From: Phycisphaerales bacterium
Lineage (GTDB): Bacteria; Planctomycetota; Phycisphaerae; Phycisphaerales; UBA1924
DNA: 64,000 bases
Reading direction: 5' to 3'
NCBI GenBank assembly: GCA_020847175.1
Contig: JADLCM010000019.1
Coordinates: 62,001-126,000 of the forward strand
Shown: in pieces, positions 35,053 to 43,746 of the stretch
Position numbering within the stretch: position 1 is the stretch's first letter
Layout of the letters: each line of letters begins with the position of its first letter
Notes under the pieces: generated by a model
What the model was told of the DNA's origin: nothing
Seen by the model: the letters and a program-made list of their open reading frames with translations, nothing else
Database searches by the model: none
Position numbers and translations under genes: made by a program

Positions 35053-36320
35053 CGACGGTCTCCCACCACCGCAGTGAGGCACGCGTTGCTGCGCACAGAG
35101 GCGAGGACCGGATTCAGATAGTGCTCGGCAATCCACGAGATAGCTGGAACGCAAACCGCATCTCCAAATCCGAAGTATGCCTGATTGGCCGGTACTCCGA
35201 TGATGAACTCGTCCGCCCCCATGAGCCTTGCACACTCGCGGGGCGTGAGCAGCCGAGCGGCAAAACGCCCGTATCCCGCCTTGAAGAGAATCTGTCGCCC
35301 ACTCCCACCCTTCGGCGTGCGGAGGCATCCGGCAATCCCATCCGTGCGGAGTTCACCCATCGACCGTTTCTCCCCGTTCGCCTGCATCCGCACGCGACGG
35401 AACACGGTGGCGTAGGACCACCGGCGTTTCGCGATCATCGCGTCCGCTGTGGTGCGGTGGCGATCAGAAAACTGGTTGTAGAGGTAGTTCGCGCGAACGC
35501 CGCTCCACCACGCGGGTGCATTGTCAGGGAGGTTCTCTAGAATGTCCGCAAGGAGCCGTTCCGACTGCTTCGGTGGGTCGGGCAGACTCCGGAGTTGCCA
35601 TCGGATTCCTGAATGGCTCGCAACGAATCGACTGAGGAGCTTCGGGCGGATACGCGATTCCGGTGCGCTTTCGAGCGCATCTGCGTCCGGGATCATCGAC
35701 CCGACAACGAATAGTCGGGGACGGCTTTGGGGCACGAACCACCGCGCGTCTAGAATGAATGCATCCACCGAGTAGCCGAGTTCATTCAGCGCTTCCATAG
35801 CGGATTGAAAGTCCGATCCTTCATGCGAGGTGAGAAAACCGACCACGTTTTCCAGCATCACGAGTAGGGGGCGCCGGGGGCCCATGCCTCTCAGAGCGGA
35901 GATGAAGCCCCAGAAAGCCGAGGAGTGCTCGCCCTTGAAGCCGAGCCGTGCCCCGGCGAGCGACAAGTCTGTACACGGGAAGGACGCGGTCGCCAGCTCC
36001 ACGTCGGGAAGCGCTGAGCCATCGACGCGGTGAACGTCGCCAAGCTCGAAATGCTCATCAGCGTCCCCGAAATGGGCCTCGTACATCGCCCGCTTCTCTG
36101 GGTCCAAGTCATTGGCGTAGGCGAGGTTCCAGCCTCGCGCTTCCAGTCCCATTCTCACGAGCCCGATTCCAGCGAAGAACTCCGCGAAACGAGGGCCCTT
36201 CCGTTCGTGACCCTTCGTCCGTCTCAATGGAAGTTGGCCGTTCTTCACGGCGGCAGGATATCCGATCCATGCGCCGTGTTCCCACTCTGGGCTTCGATCA
36301 GTGCTGGCGGGGTGGTGCAT
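35049..36320 (-). CDS. dcm: DNA (cytosine-5-)-methyltransferase
   Basis: This is the C5-cytosine methylase of a type II system, 423 residues. Motif I is EFFAGIGLVR (about 47-56), motif IV is ASFPCTDLSLAG with catalytic Cys116, motif VI is LENVVGF, and motif VIII is QSRPRLFVVG. The target-recognition domain lies between about residues 215 and 320, and the protein ends with motifs IX-X (LTPRECARLMG). The first 40 residues are an extra polar segment. A GGAGGA site precedes the ATG. It heads the operon dcm, putative endonuclease, vsr and is divergent from the sugar transporter genes. The lower G+C content than its flanks suggests transfer. Confidence 0.94.
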   Translation of the reverse strand: MHHPASTDRSPEWEHGAWIGYPAAVKNGQLPLRRTKGHERKGPRFAEFFAGIGLVRMGLEARGWNLAYANDLDPEKRAMYEAHFGDADEHFELGDVHRVDGSALPDVELATASFPCTDLSLAGARLGFKGEHSSAFWGFISALRGMGPRRPLLVMLENVVGFLTSHEGSDFQSAMEALNELGYSVDAFILDARWFVPQSRPRLFVVGSMIPDADALESAPESRIRPKLLSRFVASHSGIRWQLRSLPDPPKQSERLLADILENLPDNAPAWWSGVRANYLYNQFSDRHRTTADAMIAKRRWSYATVFRRVRMQANGEKRSMGELRTDGIAGCLRTPKGGSGRQILFKAGYGRFAARLLTPRECARLMGADEFIIGVPANQAYFGFGDAVCVPAISWIAEHYLNPVLASVRSNACLTAVVGDRR

Positions 36321-36336
36321 CTGCTAGTCTTCCTCC

Positions 36337-37194
36337 ATGCGGGCCACGCGCGATGCCTGGGTGCTCCTCGCCCTGCCCCTGGGCACGCTGTTCGTCTTCA
36401 CCCTCGCCCCCACCCTCCTCGCCTTCGGGCTCTCGTTCTTCCGCTGGAGCGGGCGCGGCCCGGGCGAGTTCGTCGGCCTCGAAAACTACCGGCTCCTCTT
36501 CGCCGATGCCCGCTTCGGGCCCGCCCTCCGCAACACGCTCATCTTCACCCTGCTCAGCGTGCCCCTCACCGTGCTCGGTTCCTTCGCCCTCGCCCTCGCC
36601 CTCCGCGCTGAATGGTTCCGTGGTCGCGCGCCGGTCCGGGCCATGCTCTTCGTGCCCACCATCGTCTCCACCGCCGCGGTCGGCTTCATCTGGCGCTGGG
36701 TGCTCAGCGACTCCTCGGGCCTCCTCAACTTCGGGCTCGCGGGCGCCGGCATCGACCACCCGCCCCGCTGGCTCACCCAGCACCCGTGGCCCCTCATCTG
36801 GATCATCCTCATCGGCGCATGGCGCCAGGTCGGGTTCTGCGTCCTCATCTATCTCGCCGCCCTCGCCGGGCACGACCGCGCGCTCCTTGAAGCCGCCTCG
36901 CTCGACGGCGCCTCGCGCCCCAGGTCCATCCGGCACGTGCTCTGGCCCGGCGTGCGCGGCACCACCGCCTTCCTCCTTCTCACCCAGGCCCTCGCGGCGC
37001 TCCAGGTCTTCGATCTGGTCTTCGTCCTCACCGCCGGACAGGAGACCGCGGGCACCACCATGCTGGGCATCGAGGTCTACCGGCGCTTCGGCGCGGGGCT
37101 CATGGGCCCCGCCGCCGCCGCCGGCGTCGTCGCCCTCCTTCTCGCCCTGCCCCTTGGGGCGTGGCACATCCGCGCGACCGGAGCGCGCGCATGA
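36337..37194 (+). CDS. Carbohydrate ABC transporter permease, MalF/UgpA type
   Basis: An inner-membrane permease of 285 residues with six helices. The EAA loop that docks the ATPase is LLEAASLDGASRPRSIRHVLWPGVR, near residue 190. WVLLALPLGTLFVFTLAPT and LIWIILIGAWRQVGFCVLIY are typical of the family. TAGTCT ends six bases before the ATG, a leaderless-type start in the short gap to dcm. Its stop overlaps the next permease (ATGA). The importer operon is permease, permease, binding protein. No ATPase gene is present, so a shared ATPase from elsewhere must be used. Confidence 0.92.
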   Translation: MRATRDAWVLLALPLGTLFVFTLAPTLLAFGLSFFRWSGRGPGEFVGLENYRLLFADARFGPALRNTLIFTLLSVPLTVLGSFALALALRAEWFRGRAPVRAMLFVPTIVSTAAVGFIWRWVLSDSSGLLNFGLAGAGIDHPPRWLTQHPWPLIWIILIGAWRQVGFCVLIYLAALAGHDRALLEAASLDGASRPRSIRHVLWPGVRGTTAFLLLTQALAALQVFDLVFVLTAGQETAGTTMLGIEVYRRFGAGLMGPAAAAGVVALLLALPLGAWHIRATGARA

Positions 37195-38042
37195 TCCCCG
37201 GCACCCGACCGGCGCTCGTCTGGCGGCTCCTGGCGCACCTCGCGGTCTGGGGCGTGGCGCTCTCGATGGCGGCCCCGCTGCTCTGGATGCTCCTGACCGC
37301 CCTCAAGACCGAGCCGGAGACGACCGCCCCGGTGACGTGGGCCTCGCTCCTGCCGCGCTCGCCCCAGTGGGGCAACTTCGTCCGGGCCTGGCGCGAGGCG
37401 GGCCTGGGCGCGGTGCTTTTCAACACGCTGCTCGTGAGCCTGCTCACCACGCTGCTCGCCGTCGCGCACAACGCGCTGGCGGGGTACGCGCTGGCGCGCC
37501 TGCGCTTCCGGGGCGCGCGCGCAGCGCTCTGGGCGTGCATCGGCGCGATGCTGCTGCCCATGCAGGTGACCTTTCTCTTCGCGTACGCCTTCGCGGACCG
37601 GCTCGGGTACACCGACACCCTGGCCGGGCTCATCGTGCCGTTCCTGTCCTCCGGGTTCGGCATCCTGATGATGCGCGAGGCCTGCGCCCGCGTGCCCGCG
37701 TCGCTTCTCGAAGCGGCACGCCTCGACGGGCTCGGCACGCTCGGCGTCTTCATGGTCGCCGTGCGCCCGGCGCTCCGCGCCTCGCTCGCCGCCCTCGCGG
37801 TCATCACCTTTGTCAACGCCTGGAACGCGTTTTTCTGGCCCCTGCTGATGGTCGATTCGGCCTCGAACCGGACCATGAGCCTCGCGGTTGCCGATCTCTC
37901 GACCGGGCTGTACGTGCAGTCGTGGCCCGTGCAGATGGCGGCGGGCACCATCCTCGTGCTGCCCCTCGTGCTGGTGTACCTGGTCGCCCAGCGGGCCTTC
38001 CAGGGCGCGTTCGCGGGCTCGGGCCTCAAGGAGGGCGCATGA
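37191..38042 (+). CDS. Carbohydrate ABC transporter permease, MalG/UgpE type
   Basis: The second permease of the importer, 283 residues with six membrane helices. The EAA motif is SLLEAARLDGLGTLGVFMV near residue 180. NAWNAFFWPLLMVDS and the C-terminal VYLVAQRAFQGAFAGSGLKEG are hallmarks of the MalG/UgpE branch. Both ends overlap neighbours by ATGA, so the three genes are translated in a chain. The substrate is probably a sugar or sugar derivative and cannot be told from the sequence. Confidence 0.93.
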   Translation: MIPGTRPALVWRLLAHLAVWGVALSMAAPLLWMLLTALKTEPETTAPVTWASLLPRSPQWGNFVRAWREAGLGAVLFNTLLVSLLTTLLAVAHNALAGYALARLRFRGARAALWACIGAMLLPMQVTFLFAYAFADRLGYTDTLAGLIVPFLSSGFGILMMREACARVPASLLEAARLDGLGTLGVFMVAVRPALRASLAALAVITFVNAWNAFFWPLLMVDSASNRTMSLAVADLSTGLYVQSWPVQMAAGTILVLPLVLVYLVAQRAFQGAFAGSGLKEGA

Positions 38043-39487
38043 CCGGCGCGCCGGCCAGCCGGCGCACGCCGGGCGCGTGGAGCTTCGCGGCGTTCATGCT
38101 CGCGACGCTGGGCGTCGTGCTCTGGCCCTTCGCGGCGCCGCGCCGCCCCGCGGCGCTCCTCATGACGGTCTGGGGACAGCCATTCGAGGATGCGCTCTTC
38201 CGCGACCGGTACGCCCGGGGGTTCGAGGCGGCGCACCCCGGCACGCGGGTCGAGTATCAGCGCCACGCGGACCTTGAGACGAAGTACCTCGCCTGGCACA
38301 CCCGGGGGCGCGGGCCGGAACTCATGCGCCTCCGCGTGACCGACTATCACCTCATGGTCGAGCGCGGCATGCTGATGCCGCTGGGGGCACGCATCGAGGC
38401 CATGCCCGAGGCCGAGCGCCGGGCGCTGCTCGGGGCCATTCCGCCCGCCCTGCTGGAGCCGCTCCGCATCGGGGGCGACCTCTTCGCGCTGCCCGAGGAT
38501 TCCGCCCAGTTCGGGCTCTACTTCAATCCGGACCTGTTCGATGCCTACAACCGCGAACACCCTCAACATCCGATCTCCTATCCGTCGGAGGCGTGGACGT
38601 GGGAAGACCTGCGCGACGCGGCAGCGCGCCTGACGCGGCGTTCGGAGTCGGGCGATGTGCTGGTCGCCGGGTTCGACATGGTGGTCTGGGAATGGCCGAT
38701 CATGCACTTCATCCTGCAGGCGGGGGGTGAACTCTGGCGCGACGATGGGCTTCGCACGCGCATCGACGGCGAGCCTGCGGCGGCGGCGCTGATGTTCCTG
38801 GCCTCGCTGGTGCGGGACGGGTCGTGGTCGCCGGAGTTCGTGCGGGCGGGCACGATGGGCCCGGATGCGCGGTTCGCCTCGGGGCGCGTGGCGATGTACC
38901 TCGACGGCTCGTGGATGGCGCCGAGCTTTGAGACGCGCGCGCCGGGGCTGCGGTTCGCGGTGGCGCCGCCGCCCCGGGGGGAGCGGGACGTGGCCATCGC
39001 GGGGAGCGTGCTGTGGGGCATCAGCGCGCACGCCCGCGACCCGGAGGGCGCGTGGGAGCTGCTGCGGTTCGTGGTCGCCGACGAGCAGGCGCGGGAGTAT
39101 TGGGACGCGCTGCGGGTGGCCCCGCCGGCGAACCTGAACGTGCTGACGTCGAGGGCGTTTCGATCGGCGTCGGGGCTGCCCGACCCGGCTCGGCCGGGCG
39201 AGTACATCGTGCCGCCGATGCCGGAGGCGGACTTCGAGGCGAAGGCGGCGTGGCTGGTGCGGGCGATGACGCCGGGGCCGGGGGGCGAGGTTCGCGCGAT
39301 CGTGCCCGCGGGGTTGTACCAGCCGCTGCTCGAACGGGAGCTGCGCGGCGTGCTGCAGGCGTTCCTGGAGAGGCCCGAGGCGGCGACCGCCGCGCGGGCG
39401 CGCGATCTGCTTGCGGGGGCGGCAGCGCGGGTGCATGCGCAGATCGATGCGGATCGGAGAGCGAAGGGACTGGCACCGGCGCCGTGA
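38039..39487 (+). CDS. Extracellular solute-binding protein, sugar type
   Basis: The substrate-binding partner of the two permeases, 482 residues. An N-terminal membrane segment (WSFAAFMLATLGVVLWPFAA) has no obvious cleavage site, so it may be a membrane-anchored binding protein. The fold begins LLMTVWGQPFEDALFRDRYA and GFEAAHPGTRVEY, as in family 1 binding proteins, and FASGRVAMYLDGSWMAPSF is the conserved block near residue 280. The C-terminal region is Ala/Arg-rich and helical. It begins inside the stop of the permease gene (ATGA). A hairpin repeat follows its 3' end. Confidence 0.88.
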   Translation: MTGAPASRRTPGAWSFAAFMLATLGVVLWPFAAPRRPAALLMTVWGQPFEDALFRDRYARGFEAAHPGTRVEYQRHADLETKYLAWHTRGRGPELMRLRVTDYHLMVERGMLMPLGARIEAMPEAERRALLGAIPPALLEPLRIGGDLFALPEDSAQFGLYFNPDLFDAYNREHPQHPISYPSEAWTWEDLRDAAARLTRRSESGDVLVAGFDMVVWEWPIMHFILQAGGELWRDDGLRTRIDGEPAAAALMFLASLVRDGSWSPEFVRAGTMGPDARFASGRVAMYLDGSWMAPSFETRAPGLRFAVAPPPRGERDVAIAGSVLWGISAHARDPEGAWELLRFVVADEQAREYWDALRVAPPANLNVLTSRAFRSASGLPDPARPGEYIVPPMPEADFEAKAAWLVRAMTPGPGGEVRAIVPAGLYQPLLERELRGVLQAFLERPEAATAARARDLLAGAAARVHAQIDADRRAKGLAPAP

Positions 39488-39494
39488 GCGGCGG

Positions 39495-39579
39495 GGTTTC
39501 GATTCTGCATGTCGTTTGTGAAGGTTTCGGCGGTTGGGCCCGACTCGCGCCGAGGACGGCGGAGTCGGGGCACCCGGAG
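39495..39579. repeat. Dispersed hairpin repeat, copy A
   Basis: The core hairpin is at 39539-39569: CCCGACTC, one unpaired G, CGCCG, loop AGGA, CGGCG, GAGTCGGG. A less conserved 5' arm (TTTCG and TTCGGCGG) precedes it and CACCCGG follows. It lies between the convergent binding-protein and M24 genes. Other copies are at 41335, 50572, 50683 and 50787. Confidence 0.85.
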
Positions 39580-39607
39580 GAGTCGGGCACCCGACCTGAA
39601 CGGGAGG

Positions 39608-40801
39608 CTACACGAGGATGATCTCGCGTTGGACGGGGCAGGTGACGATGGGGCCGCGCGCGGGGTCGACGTAGACGTTGATTTCACTGCGCACGCCGAA
39701 GTCGGGGAGGTAGAGGCCGGGCTCGATGGTGAAGCCGGTGTCGGGGAGCATGGCGCGGGTGTCGTGCGTTTCGAGGTTGTCGAGGTTCATGCCCACGCCG
39801 TGCACGAGGGGGCCGGGGCTGAGGCTGTGCCCGGTGCGGTGGCGGATGTGCTCGCCCATTTCGGCGCGGAGAAAGACTTCGCGGGCGGCATCGTCGAGTT
39901 GCCAGCCCTGCACGGTCTCGGCGGCGCGGAAGGCGGCCTGGGCGCGGGCGAGGGCGGCGTCGCGCGCGGCGAGCACGAGGTCAAAGACGCGCCGGTGCTC
40001 GCGCGAGGGCTCGCGCCCGGCGAAGCCGGTCCAGGTGACATCGCTGTGGATGTTGTGGTCGCCGGGGAGACGCGCCCAGAGGTCGATGAGGATCCAGTCG
40101 CCGGGGCGGATGGGGGTGGGGCGTTCGGCGCTGGGGCCGTAGTGGGGGTCTCCGGCGTGGGCATTGACACCGACGATGGGGCCGTCGGGGAACTCCAGGC
40201 CGCGCTCGCCGAAGCGCTGCTGGATGAAGGCGGCGACCTCGTGCTCGTGGATGGTGCGTCCCTGGCGCAGGGAGTGCCCGATGAGGGCGAAGGCCTCGTT
40301 CTTGACTTCGTCAACGCGCACGGATGCGTCGAGGTGGGCCTGGAGGGCGGGCGCGCCCCAGCGGGCGGCGGCGACCTGCACGAGGTTGGCGCTGGAGACG
40401 ACTTCGACGCCCGCGAGGGCGCGGACGAGTTCGACGGTGCCGGCATCGACCTGCCCAATGACGGGGAGGGCGTTGCCTGGGGTGTACTCCATGGCGATGC
40501 GGTCGAAGGCGCCAACGCGGGACTGGATCCACTGGTGCAGGTCGCGCCAGCCGAGGTAGCGTTCCTGGCAGAGGAGGTCGGGGCCGATCGAGGCGCCGTT
40601 GAATGATCCGGCGTCGAGGCCGTGGGCGAGGAGGACGGGCTCGGCGCGGGCGGGGATGAGGAGCATGGCGCGCCGGGTGAGGTGGCGCCGGGCGCCGCCG
40701 AGGAGGCGATTGAGGACGGCGTTTGAGCCGCGGAAATCGGCGAGCAGCCAGGCGTCGATGGCGCCCTGGCGCATGTGGGCTCGAATGTCGTCGATGAGCA
40801 T
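39608..40801 (-). CDS. M24 family metallopeptidase (Xaa-Pro aminopeptidase-like)
   Basis: A dinuclear metallopeptidase of the pita-bread fold, 397 residues. The metal ligands fall in WILIDLWARL (Asp), HSDVTWTGF (Asp), GHSLSPGPLVHG (His), FTIEPGLYLPD (Glu) and VRSEINVYV (Glu). The N-terminal creatinase-like domain covers about residues 1-150. It probably removes N-terminal residues before proline or acts on a small peptide. On the minus strand TACCAT ends five bases before the ATG. Upstream lies an open frame that lacks a stop before this gene. Confidence 0.9.
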   Translation of the reverse strand: MLIDDIRAHMRQGAIDAWLLADFRGSNAVLNRLLGGARRHLTRRAMLLIPARAEPVLLAHGLDAGSFNGASIGPDLLCQERYLGWRDLHQWIQSRVGAFDRIAMEYTPGNALPVIGQVDAGTVELVRALAGVEVVSSANLVQVAAARWGAPALQAHLDASVRVDEVKNEAFALIGHSLRQGRTIHEHEVAAFIQQRFGERGLEFPDGPIVGVNAHAGDPHYGPSAERPTPIRPGDWILIDLWARLPGDHNIHSDVTWTGFAGREPSREHRRVFDLVLAARDAALARAQAAFRAAETVQGWQLDDAAREVFLRAEMGEHIRHRTGHSLSPGPLVHGVGMNLDNLETHDTRAMLPDTGFTIEPGLYLPDFGVRSEINVYVDPARGPIVTCPVQREIILV

Positions 40802-40804
40802 GGG

Positions 40805-41166
40805 GGATGGTAGCGCGGGGGGTCGGAAGCCCCGGGGCCGGGCTCCGGGGCCGAAGGCGCGGCGGCACGGAGAAGAGAGGAGGCGGCGCGCCGGGCGATG
40901 TCGTCGGAGGAGGAGAAGCAGAGTCGTTTGAGCGCGGCGATGGCGGTGGCGCGTGCGTCAAGGGTCATGAGTTCGAGGCGCAGGCGGGCGAGGTCGCGGA
41001 GGGCTTCGAGGTGCGCGGCGAGTGCGGGGTCCGCGAGCCGGCGGGTGAGAGCCTGAAGGGAGAGGTCGTGGTTGCGCGCGACCTGCGCGAGTTCGAGACC
41101 GTCGAGGAGGTCGCGGAGAAGCACCTCGGGGTCGTGCGATTGAGGCGTGAGGCGAGGGGCGCTCAT
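40805..41166 (-). CDS. Small helical protein, possibly DNA-binding, with unresolved 3' end
   Basis: From the ATG at 41166 the frame encodes PEVLLRDLLDGLELAQVARN, then HDLSLQALTRRLADP, then a long helix ending RRAASSLLRAAAP, about 110 residues that look like a helix-turn-helix-like planctomycete protein family. It has a good promoter (TTGCAC, 16 bp, GACACT) five bases before the ATG. However the frame has no stop before the M24 start. It stays open as far as 39787, deep inside that gene, so the end given here is where the coding look stops. A single-base indel in the G-run at about 40816-40821 is one explanation. Confidence 0.45.
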
Positions 41167-41171
41167 GCCGG

Positions 41172-41199
41172 AGTGTCGCACGCGGCGGGCGCGGTGCAA
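41172..41199 (-). promoter_or_regulatory. Promoter of the 41166 gene
   Basis: On the minus strand TTGCAC (41199-41194), a 16-bp spacer, GACACT (41177-41172), then five bases to the ATG. The -10 hexamer and spacing are identical to those of guaB. Confidence 0.65.
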
Positions 41200-41289
41200 G
41201 GGGCACGAGGCGCATGACCGCGAAGTTGCGCGCGCGGACGGTCGGTGCAGGGAGAAGGTGAGGTGGTGAAGTCGTGGGGGCGGGCGCTG

Positions 41290-41373
41290 GTTCGGTGTGT
41301 CTCCGAGTTTCGTCTGACGCTTTCGGCGGTTCGGCCCGACTCGCGCCGAGGACGGCGGAGTCGGGGCACCCGG
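41290..41373. repeat. Dispersed hairpin repeat, copy B
   Basis: The core hairpin at 41335-41365 is identical to copy A. The 5' arm (GTGTGTCTCCGAGTTTCG) closely matches copies D and E. This copy lies in a divergent gap, unlike the others, which lie between convergent genes. Confidence 0.85.
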
Positions 41374-41594
41374 CTGCGGGAGCGAGCGTGCGGAAGCGGG
41401 AGTGGGCCGACAAATCTCGGGAAATCTTGGGATGGCACGAAACCGCTTTCATTCCAGTGCGTATCACCCGATAACCCGCCACGTTCCCTGGGCGGCAACC
41501 GGAATCGGGGGAAGGTGTCTCTCTCCTCGCTTTGGCCCTCGGCACGCGAAGCGCGCACGTCGCGTTCCTGACCCGGGCCTTCTCCACCGACCCC

Positions 41595-41690
41595 CGAAGG
41601 GAACCTCCGACCCAGGTTCGGGTGGGTCTGCCCCGAACCGTCGCCCAACCCCATGCCCCCGGCCGTGGGACGTCACGACCGGGGGCTGTT
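41595..41690 (+). ncRNA. Candidate structured RNA or leader with competing hairpins
   Basis: Between the divergent 41166 gene and ybeY, the stretch holds three overlapping inverted repeats that cannot all form at once: GAACCT/AGGTTC (41601-41619), GACCCA/TGGGTC (41609-41628) and GGTTCGGG/CCCGAACC (41615-41639). A separate strong hairpin follows at 41656-41685 (CCCCCGG and CGTG paired with CACG and CCGGGGG) and ends in TGTTGTTG. TATGAT at 41728-41733 could be the ybeY promoter. The rest of 41374-41796 shows nothing I recognise. No known RNA family matches. Confidence 0.35.
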
Positions 41691-41796
41691 GTTGAGTGTT
41701 CTGGGGGCGTGAGGCGGCGTTGGCCCCTATGATCCGGGCGGTTCTCACGAAGGGCCGAGGTGCACGGGGAGTCGTGTGCCGGGGCCGCCCGACGCC

Positions 41797-42309
41797 ATGC
41801 CGCACCGTACGCAGACCGAGCGCAACGACGACCCCGAGCCTCACCGAGGGCTCGTGCTGACGTGTTCGGATCGGGTGGGGCTTCTTTCGACCAAGGAAGC
41901 GGGCTGGCTGGTGGAGCAGTTCGCGGCGGTGGGGGTCGAGTTGGGCCTGGCGGGTGAAGTGCGGGCAACGCTGATTGATGACGCGGCGATGGCGGCGGCG
42001 CACGAGCGCTGGGGTGGCGTGCCCGGGACGACGGATGTGCTGACGTTCAACCTGGCGGAGCCCGGGGAATCACGGGTTGATGCGGATGTGTTGATCGGGG
42101 CGGAGGTGGCGCGGCGGATGGCGTCGGCGCGGGGCATTGCGCCCGCGCGGGAGGTGCTGCTGTACCTGGTGCACGCGGTGCTGCACTGCGCCGGGCATGA
42201 CGACCATGAGGAGGGGGCGTACCGGGCGATGCACGCGGAGGAGGACCGGATTCTGCGGGCGATCGGGGTGGGCGAGACCTTTGCGCTGCCGCCGGAGGAT
42301 GGGCGATGA
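41797..42309 (+). CDS. ybeY: Endoribonuclease YbeY
   Basis: A zinc-dependent endoribonuclease for 16S rRNA 3'-end maturation and ribosome quality control. The 170-residue sequence has the metal site HAVLHCAGHDDH and the preceding GTTDVLTFNL block. The start is uncertain: ATG 41797 gives a normal N-terminus, and GTG 41776 is also possible. TATGAT at 41728 would leave a leader of about 60 nt. It overlaps the CorC-like gene by ATGA, the same ybeY-ybeX order as in many bacteria. Confidence 0.92.
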   Translation: MPHRTQTERNDDPEPHRGLVLTCSDRVGLLSTKEAGWLVEQFAAVGVELGLAGEVRATLIDDAAMAAAHERWGGVPGTTDVLTFNLAEPGESRVDADVLIGAEVARRMASARGIAPAREVLLYLVHAVLHCAGHDDHEEGAYRAMHAEEDRILRAIGVGETFALPPEDGR

Positions 42310-43646
42310 GCAGCGGCGGTTGGAGCGTGCTCGCGCTGGTGTCGCTGGGGCTTGGGTCGCTGTTCGCGGCGCTCCATGCGTCGCTGCGCGGCGCATCGCG
42401 GGTGCGCGCGGAGGAGATCGCGGAGAAGCGCGGGCCTCGGGTGTCTCGGCGCGTGGACGGGGTGTTTCGTGACGTGGAGGGGCACGCGCTGGCGGCGGCT
42501 CTGCCGCGCGTGCTGTTCACGTTTCTGTTCATGATCAGCCTGGTGGCGTGGTCGGCGTCGGTGCGTCATGCGGGGCACCCGGACGTGACAGACGTGGCGA
42601 TCGGGGTGCTGAGCGCGAGCGTGCTGACGTGGGTGTTCGCGGTGGCGTTGCCGATGAGCGTGGCGGACCACGCGGCGGCGGGGACGGTGTGCCGCTTCTC
42701 GCGGCTGATCCGGGTGATGTATGTCGTGCACACGCCGCTGCGCCGGGTGGGGCGGTTCCTGGACGAGGTGGTGCGCCGGTTGAGCGGAGGGAGCGGCGAG
42801 GAGGGGCCGGAGACGCTGCACGCGGAGGTGCTGAGCGTGGTGGAGGAGGGCGAGCGCGAGGGGCAGCTTGACCGGGGCGCCGGGGAGATGATCGAGGCGG
42901 TGATGGGTCTGGGCGACATGACGGTGGAGCGGATCATGACGCCGCGCACGGAGGTGACGGCGCTGGAGTACACGGACGATCTCGGGGCGATCAAGTTGTT
43001 CATGCGCGGGGCGCCGCACAGCCGCATCCCGGTGTACCGCGAGGACCTGGACCATGTGGTGGGGATTCTCTATGCGAAGGATTTTCTGCATCACCTGAGC
43101 GGGCCGTCGAGCGCGGGGCCCTTCCGCCTTGAGCCGCTGCTGAGGCCGGCGATCTTCGTGCCCGAGTCAAAGACGGTGCGCGAACTGCTGAACGAACTGA
43201 TGGAGAACCACGTGCACGTCGCGGTGGCGGCGGATGAGTACGGCGGCACGGCGGGCATCGTGACCTTCGAGGACATCGTGGAGCAGATATTCGGAGAGAT
43301 CCGCGATGAGTTCGAGACGCACGAGGAGCGTCCGAGCGTGGTCGTGGATGCGGAGGCGGGGCGCGCCGAGCTCGATGCGCGCACGCCGGTGGACGAGGCC
43401 AACGATGCGCTGGAGCCGATGGGGGTGCGGCTGCCCGAGGGCGAGGACTACGACACGGTGGGGGGCCTGGTGATCACGATGCTGGGGTATATCCCCGATG
43501 TCGGCGAGGTGGTTCGCGTGGGCGAGGCTTCGGTGGTGGTGATCGAGGCGCAGCCGACGCGGGTGATGAAGGTGCGGGTGGAGGGGAGACCGAAGGTGGA
43601 GTCGGTGGAGATTGTTGAGCCGGGGAGTGAAGAGGTGACGCCGTAG
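42306..43646 (+). CDS. CNNM/CorC family CBS-domain membrane protein
   Basis: A hemolysin-like (TlyC/CorC) protein of 446 residues, linked to magnesium or cobalt homeostasis. The N-terminal CNNM domain has about three membrane segments up to residue 125. Two CBS domains follow (MTVERIMTPRTEVTALEY and MENHVHVAVAADEYGGTAGI), then the CorC_HlyC domain (DYDTVGGLVITMLGYIP). It is coupled to ybeY by an ATGA overlap. The pairing is conserved and suggests a link between metal supply and rRNA maturation. Confidence 0.9.
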   Translation: MSSGGWSVLALVSLGLGSLFAALHASLRGASRVRAEEIAEKRGPRVSRRVDGVFRDVEGHALAAALPRVLFTFLFMISLVAWSASVRHAGHPDVTDVAIGVLSASVLTWVFAVALPMSVADHAAAGTVCRFSRLIRVMYVVHTPLRRVGRFLDEVVRRLSGGSGEEGPETLHAEVLSVVEEGEREGQLDRGAGEMIEAVMGLGDMTVERIMTPRTEVTALEYTDDLGAIKLFMRGAPHSRIPVYREDLDHVVGILYAKDFLHHLSGPSSAGPFRLEPLLRPAIFVPESKTVRELLNELMENHVHVAVAADEYGGTAGIVTFEDIVEQIFGEIRDEFETHEERPSVVVDAEAGRAELDARTPVDEANDALEPMGVRLPEGEDYDTVGGLVITMLGYIPDVGEVVRVGEASVVVIEAQPTRVMKVRVEGRPKVESVEIVEPGSEEVTP

Positions 43647-43746
43647 CGGGAAGGCGAGGAGAGAACGACCCAGGCCCTTGCGGGGCCCGGGGCGGGCGCG
43701 GTGCGTGCGGATCGACGGGCGCGGGTCGTGCGCGGAGCGCGGCGCT

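Noticed and set aside
35948-38038. Large plus-strand frame running into the sugar-binding protein
   Set aside because: It overlaps dcm and both permeases in the wrong frame. The protein-like part starts only at 38039.
41374-41796. RNase P RNA, tmRNA or SRP RNA
   Set aside because: None of the conserved cores of these RNAs could be found on either strand; only unassigned hairpins remain.
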